6,531 bases of DNA from Victivallales bacterium (GTDB taxonomy: Bacteria; Verrucomicrobiota; Lentisphaeria; Oligosphaerales; Oligosphaeraceae). A model generated the notes under the pieces. That model worked only from the letters and a program-made list of their open reading frames with translations, was not told the origin of the DNA and made no database searches. The translations under genes were made by a program, and so were the position numbers. Shown here piece by piece: positions 1-6,401 of this stretch (positions are counted from its first letter, which is position 1; each line of letters opens with the position of its first letter). The DNA lies in the NCBI GenBank assembly GCA_017964325.1, contig JAGCSE010000032.1, forward strand, positions 1 to 6,531, read 5' to 3'.

Positions 1-927
1 TCGCACTCCCGTCGCCCTTTCCAAAAGGCGCGTTAATGTTTTTTCCATGTTTATGTCCAACTGCCGCGCACGGCATCGCGAAGCCGTCCCACACAACGTA
101 ACATTCTGCAATTCAGGCAACGCGACAAGCGATGCAACTTCGTTATCGCCCCAATCAATCTCCACGTAGGAAATCGGATATTCCTTCAGCAACTCCACAA
201 GTCTCTCTTGACGTTCCTCTGGCGACGTCTGGTCAGCAGGCTGTGGCTTCGACAGGCCAACCGAAACTTCATCGTTTTGCGCATAACCCGTTGTTTCAAT
301 GGCTTGCCGCACGCAATCCAATATCTCCCGTTCGTCTCCGTCAAATATTTTTAATCCATACTCACCATTTCCATTGCGAAGGCTTCGGGCAGTGACTTCA
401 TCCGCAAACGCATGGGCGATTTCCGCGCAGCCGCGCAACCGTTCGCGGAAACGCACGCTTGAACGCCTCCATACCAGCAGGATTTCATTGAAAAGACCGC
501 CATTTTCCAATCGGCACAACGTCACGATCGGATTTGGCAAACGCTTGGCGTTCACGCCTCCAAGATACCGACACAACGGCAGTTCCACCGCCAAAGCCGC
601 CGCTTGCGCGACCGCCAGTGAAACCGCCAGGCTCGAATTCCCACCAATGCTCTCAAGATTCTCCAACGTGCGATCGACTCCTGCCTGATTCAACGCGTCC
701 ATGCCGCGCAACTGCGTGGCGACCAGATCCCGCACATTGGACAGCGCCATGCCGACGCCCTTCCCCCAGTAGCGCTTCGGATCGTCGTCCCGCTTGTCGT
801 TCGGAACATCGGCAACCGCCACGGCCCGCCCCAATGCTCCGCATTCCAGCATGACGTCGCATTCCAGCGTCGCATTACCTTGAGAATCAAGAAGTTCCCG
901 ACTATCTATGTTTTGTATCAACGTCAT
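1..927 (-). CDS. Enolase-like protein, probably non-catalytic (partial, runs off left edge)
   Basis: An unbroken frame of 309 codons begins at the ATG at 927-925 and is still open at base 1. An in-frame TGA lies eight codons upstream of this ATG, which is the first possible ATG; the ribosome site is weak (GGAA about 5 bases before it). Homology to enolase (2-phosphoglycerate dehydratase, glycolysis) is visible throughout: DSRELLDSQGNATLE near residues 8-22, RYWGKGV near 52-58, NSSLAVSLAVAQAAA near 97-111, RYLGGVNAK near 120-128, NPIV near 132, and KEYPISYVE near 248-256. Family-critical features are missing. The Ser-containing PSGASTG loop is replaced by a short Asp/Lys-rich stretch around 39-51. 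The GGEHADNN segment is deleted after residues 143-144. By my alignment the metal-binding Asp of the MDCA segment becomes Ser226 and that of VGDDL becomes Thr281. Glu148, Glu189 and Glu256 seem to be kept. The position of the catalytic Lys342 lies just off the window. It is last in the visible etfBA-oleA operon. Homology is secure; loss of enolase activity is inference; its new role is unknown. Confidence 0.8.
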   Translation of the reverse strand, partial: MTLIQNIDSRELLDSQGNATLECDVMLECGALGRAVAVADVPNDKRDDDPKRYWGKGVGMALSNVRDLVATQLRGMDALNQAGVDRTLENLESIGGNSSLAVSLAVAQAAALAVELPLCRYLGGVNAKRLPNPIVTLCRLENGGLFNEILLVWRRSSVRFRERLRGCAEIAHAFADEVTARSLRNGNGEYGLKIFDGDEREILDCVRQAIETTGYAQNDEVSVGLSKPQPADQTSPEERQERLVELLKEYPISYVEIDWGDNEVASLVALPELQNVTLCGTASRCRARQLDINMEKTLTRLLERATGVR

Positions 928-990
928 ATTCGTTCCAACTTTCCAAAGGTTTCATTCGTGTTTTAACACTCATTCCACCTGTTTTCGTAA

Positions 991-1015
991 GTTGTAAGTT
1001 ATTAATTGTTAATTC
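991..1015. repeat. Short copy of the AATTGTT repeat module at the 3' end of oleA
   Basis: The segment starts GTTGTAAGTT and continues into ATTAATTGTTAATTC, so it holds one full AATTGTT unit (1004-1010) and a partial AATTC unit that overlaps the oleA TGA (1014-1016 on the minus strand). The array after etfA has the same order: GTTGTAA, then AATTGTT units, ending AATTC inside the gene end. The match in sequence, orientation and position relative to a stop codon suggests one dispersed repeat family inserted at gene ends. Confidence 0.6.
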
Positions 1016-2048
1016 ACCATTCCACGCCTATTCCGCAGCAGTTAATACCGCTGCCAATACCAAGCAATGCGACCGTCTGGCCGACTGCCAAACGACCAAC
1101 CTCCTCCGCCAACCCCAACGTCGCTGGAAGCGACGCGGAGCCACAATTGCCAAGTCGCTCAAATGTCGAATAATCCAACTCCAATGGCAATTTGAGGCTT
1201 TCATAAAGCCGTTGTCTGTGCATCTTTCCGACTTGATGCGTCACGACCAATCCAGGCAGTCTCCCACTTTGCCAGCCGCACGCACCGCTCAGTTCCGACC
1301 ACATTTTCTCCGCCACTGCGACTCCGCGAACCAGCAGTTCTTCGGAATCCGTCTCCATCAACGGCTTGCTGCCATCCGTCATGCCGCCTTCCACCGCCCC
1401 CTGGCAGAGGCGGTTCTGCGACGTATCCGCACACCACGCGGCATGTGTCAACCGATGCCCCCTTCGTCCGATGACAACGCCCGCCGCGCAGGATCCAATC
1501 GTCAACGACGCAAAATGCCCCTTCATAGCCTTTCGATCAATCGTCGTGTCTTCGCACAGCGTCCGCACGGTGTTCTCCACCAGTGGCCCGCCGTTTTCAC
1601 CACAGACAGCCAGACCATATTCAATCTGCCCCATCTCCACGAGATTTGCCAACATCATGATGCCATTAACCATTCCTAGACAGGCATTTGAGATGTCAAA
1701 CGCCAATGCCGAAGATGGCAGTTCCAACAGATGGTGGACGAACGCCGCCGTAGCAGGCTCAACGCAATCTCTTGAAACAGAGCAATTTATCAAACAACCG
1801 ATTTCCGACGAAGCGACGCCTGCCTTTTCCAACGCCTTTCGTCCTGCCGCCGCAGCCGCCTGACTGGGCAGGGTCCCTTTGTCCCAAAAACGCCGTTCGC
1901 GGATTCCCGTCATCAGCTCCAACCGTCCGACACGCAGATGCAGCCGTTCATACAACGGCAGCAGACGCGTTTCAAGCTCCTCCGAACTGACAACGTTCGG
2001 AGGAAGCTCTACGCCGACGGATGTGATGCAAGCCTGACGATATTGCAT
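1014..2048 (-). CDS. oleA: OleA-like head-to-head acyl-CoA condensing enzyme (thiolase superfamily, KAS III-like)
   Basis: This 344-residue cytoplasmic protein resembles OleA, which condenses two fatty acyl-CoAs by a non-decarboxylative Claisen reaction to a beta-keto acid, the first step to long-chain olefins or ketones. Compared from memory with Xanthomonas OleA, shared blocks are GIRERRFWD (48-56), INCSVSRDCVEPATAA (87-102), FDISNACLGMVNG (117-129), THQVGKMH (270-277), RLGNCGSASLP (298-308) and ALLGIGSGINC (327-337). The catalytic set is complete: Cys123 (acylated nucleophile), Glu97 in the EPAT motif (the OleA-specific base, Glu117 in Xanthomonas), His271 and Asn301. Glu97 in this context favours OleA over FabH. 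Length matches the family (about 340). The start has a weak GAG site 4 bases upstream. It lies 118 bases after etfA, across a repeat-filled spacer. No oleB, oleC or oleD is visible, so the end product is uncertain. Confidence 0.85.
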   Translation of the reverse strand: MQYRQACITSVGVELPPNVVSSEELETRLLPLYERLHLRVGRLELMTGIRERRFWDKGTLPSQAAAAAGRKALEKAGVASSEIGCLINCSVSRDCVEPATAAFVHHLLELPSSALAFDISNACLGMVNGIMMLANLVEMGQIEYGLAVCGENGGPLVENTVRTLCEDTTIDRKAMKGHFASLTIGSCAAGVVIGRRGHRLTHAAWCADTSQNRLCQGAVEGGMTDGSKPLMETDSEELLVRGVAVAEKMWSELSGACGWQSGRLPGLVVTHQVGKMHRQRLYESLKLPLELDYSTFERLGNCGSASLPATLGLAEEVGRLAVGQTVALLGIGSGINCCGIGVEW

Positions 2049-2068
2049 TATCTCAATTAATTGTTTAT

Positions 2069-2137
2069 AATTAACAATTTACAATTATGATAACGGTTGG
2101 CGTTTGTTATTGTTGTTTTGGTTGTAAATTGTTAATT
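2069..2137. repeat. 16-bp perfect inverted repeat in the etfA-oleA spacer
   Basis: The arm AATTAACAATTTACAA (2069-2084) is the exact reverse complement of TTGTAAATTGTTAATT (2122-2137), with a 37-base loop. Two further U-G type pairs could extend the stem inward. The right arm is the start of the heptamer array, so the left arm looks like an inverted copy of the same element. In the minus-strand transcript this would form an all-A/U-rich hairpin just after etfA. There is no GC-rich stem with a U tract, so I do not call it a terminator; it could protect the etfBA message end or be a remnant of the repeat's spread. Confidence 0.6.
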
Positions 2138-2187
2138 GTTAATTGTTAATTCTTAATTGTTAATTCTTAATTCTTAATTGTTAATTC
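2127..2187. repeat. Heptanucleotide tandem array, unit AATTSTT, overlapping the etfA stop codon
   Basis: Eight full 7-base units run from 2127 to 2182, followed by a partial AATTC. The fifth base alternates between G and C (order G, G, G, C, G, C, C, G, then C); the other six bases are invariant. The last three units lie inside etfA, encoding its final residues (LTIKN) and stop. Read on the minus strand each unit contains TAA. Because 7 is not a multiple of 3, three units put a stop in all three frames. Heptamer short tandem repeats (STRR) are known from heterocystous cyanobacteria; I do not claim this is the same family. Confidence 0.85.
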
Positions 2188-3168
2188 CTTCTTCAGTCTT
2201 TCGGTCAGCATTGGCAGAAGCGTGAACAAGTCACCGCAGAGGCCAAGCTCCGCATACTGGAAGATCGGAGCCTCGGAATCGCTGTTGATGGCGATGATTG
2301 TCTCGCTCGTCTGCATGCCCGCCAGATGCTGTACGGCTCCCGAAATGCCGACTGCTATGTAAAGCTTTGGCGAAACGGTCTTTCCAGAAAGACCAATCTG
2401 TGCGGAATACGGCCTCCAGCCGCGATCCACCGCTTCACGGCTCGCGCCGACGGCGCCACCGAGTACATCCGCAAGCTGTTCGGCGAGAACGACATTCTCG
2501 CCTTTCTTGAAGCCGCGGCCAACGGACACCACGATGTCCGCGTCCTGTATCGCCATCGTCTGTTCGGCGGCTTCGTAACCGACGCGTTTTACGTGGCTTG
2601 CAAGCAGTTTTTCTTCTGGTTTCCAACGGACGATTTCGCCCTTCCGCCCTGCCTGCACAGGAGCGGGACGCTCCGAATGCGGCCTTACGGTCGCCATCTG
2701 CGGCCGCCTGTCCGGCGTCTTGATGGTCGCCATGATGTTGCCGCCTGCAGCAGGACGCGTCTGCAGCAGCAGCCCCGTGCCGTCTTCGATATCCAGATTC
2801 GTGCAGTCCGCCGTCAGCCCCGCCCGCAGACGTGCGGCCGTACATGGCATGACCGTCCGCCCCGTCGTCGTCGCGGCGGCCAGCATGATGTCCGGCTGTT
2901 CGCGTTTGATTAGATCGCATAGACAGGCCGTGTATGGTTCTGGCAGGAACGTCGCCAACTGTGGTGCCTCAGCGCAGATGACGCGGTCCGCCTCGCGTTC
3001 GATCAGCTTGTTGCATTCATCGTCTGAAACGGATTCGCCGAAAAGGACGGCGACCAGTTTCACGCCAAGCTTCTTGGCTAGTTTGATGCCACGTGTCAGC
3101 AATTCAAAACTCACGTCCAGGACTTTTCCATCCCGCTGCTCGGCAAGTATCCAAACGTCTTTGCTCAT
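2167..3168 (-). CDS. etfA: Electron transfer flavoprotein alpha subunit
   Basis: EtfA pairs with EtfB to form a soluble heterodimer that carries electrons on FAD between acyl-CoA dehydrogenase-type enzymes and other redox partners. The protein has 333 residues, the usual length. The N-terminal nucleotide-binding-like domain spans about 1-195, and the C-terminal FAD domain about 205-325. FAD-contact segments are visible: GRGF (217-220), SREAVDRGW (243-251), [11 protein letters not shown] (257-267) and GISGAVQH (274-281). The region 269-295 fits the published EtfA signature in full (LY-I-A-x-G-I-S-G-x-V-Q-H through to AIN). No N-terminal ferredoxin domain is present. GGAG with an 8-base spacer supports the start at 3168, 18 bases after the etfB stop. 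The last five residues and stop lie in an AT-rich heptamer repeat, so the C-terminus was probably remodelled by that repeat. Confidence 0.95.
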   Translation of the reverse strand: MSKDVWILAEQRDGKVLDVSFELLTRGIKLAKKLGVKLVAVLFGESVSDDECNKLIEREADRVICAEAPQLATFLPEPYTACLCDLIKREQPDIMLAAATTTGRTVMPCTAARLRAGLTADCTNLDIEDGTGLLLQTRPAAGGNIMATIKTPDRRPQMATVRPHSERPAPVQAGRKGEIVRWKPEEKLLASHVKRVGYEAAEQTMAIQDADIVVSVGRGFKKGENVVLAEQLADVLGGAVGASREAVDRGWRPYSAQIGLSGKTVSPKLYIAVGISGAVQHLAGMQTSETIIAINSDSEAPIFQYAELGLCGDLFTLLPMLTERLKKELTIKN

Positions 3169-3186
3169 GGTTGTCGCTCCTTTCCG

Positions 3187-3987
3187 TCAGATGATTTTCT
3201 TGCTCTTCAAGAGTTCAACGACGCGTTCGACCGCTTTTTCGGCGCCTTCCGCATCCTGCGCGGGCAGTTTTTCGCAATCTTTGATGTGGATGGGACGGAA
3301 GATTTTCACGACACGCGTCGGCGACGCGTTCAAACCGACGTCCTCCTTCGACGCGCCGACGTCCTCCGCCGTCAATGTCTCAATCTCCATGCCGCGTGCA
3401 CGACGTTTGCCCTGCAACGTCGGAAGTCGCGGTATCGACGCTTCTTTCAGCACGCACAGCAGCGCTGGCCCATCGATTTCGACCGTCTCATAGCCTTCTT
3501 CGAGCATTCGGCGGACTCGCCAGCCATTGCCGCAGCGTTCCACGGCACTGACGAACGTGACGGCGGGCAGTTCCAAAAACGTCGCCATCGCAGGCCCTGT
3601 CTGCCCTGTTTCGCCGTCTGTGGCGCGTTCGCCGCAAATAATCAGGTCAAACGGCCCTATCTTCTTGGCGGCCAACGCTAAAGCATATCCTGTGCACCAT
3701 GTGTCTGAACCAGCGAATTCGCGCCCCGAAAGCAACACGCCGCGATCCGCGCCCATGCTCAGCGATTCGCGCAGCACGGCCGTTGCGGCGGCCGGCCCCA
3801 TACTCAGGCAGGTCACTTCCACATCTTCGCCCATCGTCTCTTTCAGCGTCAGTGCGCATTCCAAAGCATGCAAATCCAATGGATTGATGACGGAACTCGC
3901 CGCTTCGCGAATCAACGTTCCTGTCTTTTCGTCCATTCGAGTCGCCTGACTTTCGGGCACCTGCTTGGTCAGCACCAATATTTTCAT
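3187..3987 (-). CDS. etfB: Electron transfer flavoprotein beta subunit
   Basis: EtfB is the partner of EtfA and binds a nucleotide: AMP in housekeeping ETFs, a second FAD in bifurcating ETFs. From the chosen start it has 266 residues. It opens with MKILVLTKQVPES, the typical first strand, followed by INPLDLHALECALTLKE (34-50), GADRGVLLS (79-87) and CGERATDGETGQTGP (118-132). Residues 158-178 fit the published EtfB signature fully, from VRRMLEEGYETV through PALLC. The DGETGQTGP stretch is closer to the DGDTAQVGP form I recall from clostridial-type, bifurcation-capable EtfB than to the DDDCNQTGQ of mitochondrial EtfB. This hints at the former, but is not proof. An ATG four codons upstream (3999) has no ribosome site, whereas GAGGA (3997-3993) sits 5 bases before 3987. 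It is the first gene of the leftward operon. Confidence 0.95.
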   Translation of the reverse strand: MKILVLTKQVPESQATRMDEKTGTLIREAASSVINPLDLHALECALTLKETMGEDVEVTCLSMGPAAATAVLRESLSMGADRGVLLSGREFAGSDTWCTGYALALAAKKIGPFDLIICGERATDGETGQTGPAMATFLELPAVTFVSAVERCGNGWRVRRMLEEGYETVEIDGPALLCVLKEASIPRLPTLQGKRRARGMEIETLTAEDVGASKEDVGLNASPTRVVKIFRPIHIKDCEKLPAQDAEGAEKAVERVVELLKSKKII

Positions 3988-3992
3988 CCGTT

Positions 3993-3997
3993 TCCTC
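3993..3997 (-). promoter_or_regulatory. Ribosome binding site deciding the etfB start
   Basis: Read on the minus strand this is GAGGA, 5 bases from the ATG at 3987. It overlaps the alternative ATG at 3999, which itself is preceded only by A/T-rich sequence with no purine ribosome site. The shorter start is therefore preferred. Confidence 0.75.
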
Positions 3998-4124
3998 ATC
4001 GTCTTTTACGTTTTAGTAAAAAAAAGTCAAAATTAAAAACTAATCTGTTTAATTGAAATCGCAAATTTCCGCAGAAGATTTATCTTAAAAATATGTGAGC
4101 AATCTGACTTGCCGGCAAATCGTC

Positions 4125-4154
4125 TCTAAACAGACAGGGCTGCACGTATGTCAA
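4125..4154 (-). promoter_or_regulatory. Candidate promoter for the etfB operon
   Basis: On the minus strand a perfect TTGACA (4154-4149) is followed after 18 bases by TTTAGA (4130-4125), a 4-of-6 match to the -10 box. Transcription would start near 4118, inside the TTGCCGGCAA palindrome, leaving a leader of about 130 bases. A competing reading uses TTGCCG (4118-4113) with CATATT 17 bases on, nearer the gene. Both rest on generic sigma-70 consensus; the host's own consensus is unknown. Confidence 0.3.
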
Positions 4155-4203
4155 GAATCACAGAAAGCCCAAAAACACTATCATATATCAGCATTTATTT
4201 TTT

Positions 4204-4208
4204 AAGGA
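4204..4208 (+). promoter_or_regulatory. Ribosome binding site deciding the rlmB start
   Basis: AAGGA lies 5 bases before the ATG at 4214. The in-frame ATG at 4148 would add 22 residues (beginning MSRITESPK) with no resemblance to the RlmB N-terminus and with no ribosome site, so 4214 is chosen. Confidence 0.75.
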
Positions 4209-4213
4209 AAGCC

Positions 4214-4918
4214 ATGTTCTTATACGGAATCAATCCCACCTTCGAGGCTGTCCGCGCAGGACGGCGCACCATCCACCGCGCTTACATCAATCAGGAAGCC
4301 GAAAACAACCCGCGCCTCAAAAAAATCGTCCAGTTTTTGCATTCCAAACAGATTCCCATTGAATTTACCAACAAAGGACAGTTATTCGACCTTTGCCAGA
4401 CTCGAGAGCATCAGGGGGTTGTCTTGGAAACAGAAGCCTTTCCCCACACGCCATTTGCAGATATGATCGGTTCGCCGCGCATGATTCTTCTGGACTCCAT
4501 CGAAGACCCGCACAACGAAGGTGCCATCATGCGTTCGGCGGAAATCTTTGGCTGGAAAAACATTCTGCTGCCGCGTCGTGGTGTACCGCTGCTTCTGCCA
4601 TCCGTCATCAAAGCCTCCGCAGGAGCTTGCGAACATCTGGACATCGCCGTAAATTGCTCGGCCAACCAATATTGCAAAATCGCAAAGGAGGAAGGCTACA
4701 CGATTGTCGCATTGGACGGCGGCGGCAAGGCGTCGCTGGAAAACCTTCGAACGCAGTCGATTGAAAAACTGCTGTTGGTCGTAGGCGGCGAAAACGCGGG
4801 CGTCTCGCAATTCATTCTGAACATGGCGGATTATGTCGCCGCGATTCCGCAGAAAGGGAAAATCAATTCGTTGAACGCCTCCGTCGCGGCAGGACTCGCC
4901 CTCTACCTTCTTGCTTGA
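4214..4918 (+). CDS. rlmB: 23S rRNA 2'-O-ribose methyltransferase, RlmB/TrmH (SpoU) family
   Basis: SpoU-family enzymes move a methyl group from S-adenosylmethionine to a ribose 2'-OH; RlmB acts on a guanosine of the 23S rRNA peptidyl-transferase loop (G2251 in E. coli). The protein has 234 residues, close to E. coli RlmB (243). Residues 1-75 form the substrate-binding domain, beginning LYGINPTFEAVRAG and ending HQGVVLET. The knotted catalytic domain follows with all three motifs: motif 1 LDSIEDPHNEGAIMRSAE (93-110, with conserved Arg107), motif 2 VVGGENAGVS (189-198), and motif 3 IPQKGKINSLNASVAAG (211-227). PSVIKASAGACEHL (129-142) is the usual linker. It leads the rightward unit with the phosphodiesterase gene 15 bases downstream. 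Family is certain; the exact nucleotide is less so, since tRNA-directed TrmH relatives look similar, although the N-terminal domain favours RlmB. Confidence 0.9.
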   Translation: MFLYGINPTFEAVRAGRRTIHRAYINQEAENNPRLKKIVQFLHSKQIPIEFTNKGQLFDLCQTREHQGVVLETEAFPHTPFADMIGSPRMILLDSIEDPHNEGAIMRSAEIFGWKNILLPRRGVPLLLPSVIKASAGACEHLDIAVNCSANQYCKIAKEEGYTIVALDGGGKASLENLRTQSIEKLLLVVGGENAGVSQFILNMADYVAAIPQKGKINSLNASVAAGLALYLLA

Positions 4919-4933
4919 ACAAAAGGAGCCATC

Positions 4934-6400
4934 ATGCGTAAGATATTGTCAGTTCTTGCATTATTCTGTGTCATCCTGTGTGCGGAACCGATGGACATCA
5001 CCATCAACGGCATCCCCTTGAAAGATTTTGTCATCGTCGCACCCGCTGAAGGAGCAGTCGCCAAGACGGCCAAGTCCTTCGCTGACAGGCTGAAACAAAA
5101 AACGGAAATCGTTCTGCCAATCGCTACGGCAGACGCACAACCAACTGCACACGAATTCGTTTTCGGCGTTCCATCCCATGATTCAGCCGCTCCGCAGTTC
5201 GCATACGACGACATCGCCATCTATTGGAAGGAAGGCCGCCTTCATTTCGCGGGCGACAGCCGCTTTTCAATCGCCACCGCCGCCAACTGGTTCCTCAACG
5301 AAAAGCTTCCCCAACTGAATGAAAAGCCGTTGCAAATCGCCGAAAACGAACGGATTTTCTCATCCTCGGCTCCCGCCCGAGATGTCTATCTCGCTGATCC
5401 GACGAAACTTCCTGTCCATTGGCAATTCACTTGGAAGCCAGAGGACGCCATGCTCCAATGGCAGACGAAAATCGACTCGCTGTATCTCAAGAATCCCAAA
5501 CGACCGCTCGCCATCGCCCATCGCGGCGATGCGCGCAACTATCCTGAAAACAGTCTTGAAGGTGTCATCAGCGCATGGCGGATGGGCATGACAGGCGTGG
5601 AAATCGACGTACGCTTCACAAAGGACGGTATCGCAATCCTCCAGCATGACGAAACGCTCGTCCGAATGACCGATTTCAACGACCTGAAAGGAAAAGACGG
5701 CCTCCCCGAATCCGCCAAAGTGGAGGACTGGACGCTTGAACAGCTCCGCAAGCTCCATCTGCGCGAAGGCCGCGGCGGCGTGAAGGCCGCCCTCACGCCG
5801 TACGTCATCCCCACGCTGGAGGAAATCCTGACCGTCGCCAAAGAACGTTTGTTCATCATCTTGGACAAACATCCGAACTGGCGCTACGTCGATATCGACG
5901 GCATCCAGTCCAAGGCGAAACCGAATTACATTTTCCCAATTATGCAGAAGACAGGCAATTACACCTCCTGCCTCATCTCCTTCGGCCATCTTGGAAACGC
6001 TCCAGAAAAGCTTTTCACCGCCGAACAGGCCCTGCAGGTACAAAAGTACATTTTCGAGAAATCCGGCCAGAAGCCGTTTTTCCTGCTGCGCGGCTGGACG
6101 AACAAAGGCCAGATGGCCCGAAAATATACGGAAAAGCTTCGTGAATCGACGCTTACCAACACAGGCATCATCATCAACGGCTCCTATTACAGCGAACGCG
6201 CCTTCGCCATGTCCGAAACAAAAAAGCTGACCGCCGATTTTCCGGACGTCCTTTTCCTTTCATGGACCGTCAACAAGCATCCCAACGACAATCCCGCCGG
6301 CTGGCAGCGCATCTCCGACGACGGCATCCGAGGCTTCATCACGCACAATACACTCGGTCTGCTCCGTTTCATCGTCAACGATTTGAAAACCGCCGAGTAA
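4934..6400 (+). CDS. Secreted glycerophosphodiester phosphodiesterase-family protein with extra N-terminal domain
   Basis: GDPD enzymes hydrolyse glycerophosphodiesters, from phospholipid head groups or teichoic-type polymers, to glycerol-3-phosphate and an alcohol. The 488-residue protein starts with a signal peptide (MRKILSVLALFCVILCA, cleavage probably near 17-18; no lipobox), so it acts outside the cytoplasm. Residues 20-135 form an extra domain beginning ITINGIPLKDFVIV. It resembles the N-terminal domains of some secreted glycoside hydrolases, a weak recognition. The GDPD barrel covers about 190-485: AHRGDARNYPENS (195-207, with His196, Arg197, Glu205 and Asn206), GVEIDVRFTKDG (221-232, metal ligands Glu223 and Asp225), LQHDETLVRMTD (236-247, His238), PTLEEIL (293-299), LSWTVN (442-447) and GIRGFITHN (464-472). 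The usual Glu-x-Lys strand reads LDK (310-312), an unusual change. AGGAG 5 bases upstream supports the start. Substrate is unknown. Confidence 0.87.
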   Translation: MRKILSVLALFCVILCAEPMDITINGIPLKDFVIVAPAEGAVAKTAKSFADRLKQKTEIVLPIATADAQPTAHEFVFGVPSHDSAAPQFAYDDIAIYWKEGRLHFAGDSRFSIATAANWFLNEKLPQLNEKPLQIAENERIFSSSAPARDVYLADPTKLPVHWQFTWKPEDAMLQWQTKIDSLYLKNPKRPLAIAHRGDARNYPENSLEGVISAWRMGMTGVEIDVRFTKDGIAILQHDETLVRMTDFNDLKGKDGLPESAKVEDWTLEQLRKLHLREGRGGVKAALTPYVIPTLEEILTVAKERLFIILDKHPNWRYVDIDGIQSKAKPNYIFPIMQKTGNYTSCLISFGHLGNAPEKLFTAEQALQVQKYIFEKSGQKPFFLLRGWTNKGQMARKYTEKLRESTLTNTGIIINGSYYSERAFAMSETKKLTADFPDVLFLSWTVNKHPNDNPAGWQRISDDGIRGFITHNTLGLLRFIVNDLKTAE

Positions 6401-6401
6401 A

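Larger units (their letters stand above)
3988..4213. promoter_or_regulatory. Divergent intergenic region between etfB and rlmB
   Basis: This A+T-rich region separates two divergently read genes and must hold both promoters. It contains a perfect 10-base palindrome TTGCCGGCAA (4109-4118) and a smaller inverted repeat AAGAT-TT-ATCTT (4075-4086), either of which could be an operator. The poly-A/T stretches at 4011-4040 are A-tract-like. I could not find a convincing rightward promoter for rlmB. No RNA gene or riboswitch was recognised. Confidence 0.5.

Noticed and set aside
132..890. Several short open frames on both strands in the left 900 bases
   Set aside because: They overlap the long enolase-like frame (927 to the left edge), show no family resemblance, are rich in Arg, Pro and Ser as expected of shadow frames, and lack ribosome sites.
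1014..2048. Ordinary FabH (3-oxoacyl-ACP synthase III)
   Set aside because: The EPAT Glu97, the SVSRD block, the GIRERRFWD block and the C-terminal LLGIGSGINC match OleA better than FabH.
2326..3681. Long plus-strand frames opposite etfA and etfB (up to 257 codons)
   Set aside because: They lie entirely antisense to clearly homologous ETF genes that match published family signatures, and their translations match nothing I recognise.
4148..4213. Upstream ATG for the rRNA methyltransferase
   Set aside because: It would add 22 residues unlike the family and has no ribosome site, while the ATG at 4214 has AAGGA at ideal spacing.
4934..4990. Lipoprotein signal on the phosphodiesterase
   Set aside because: Cys12 and Cys16 are preceded by ALF and VIL, which lack the small residue required at -1 of a lipobox; an ordinary signal peptide fits better.
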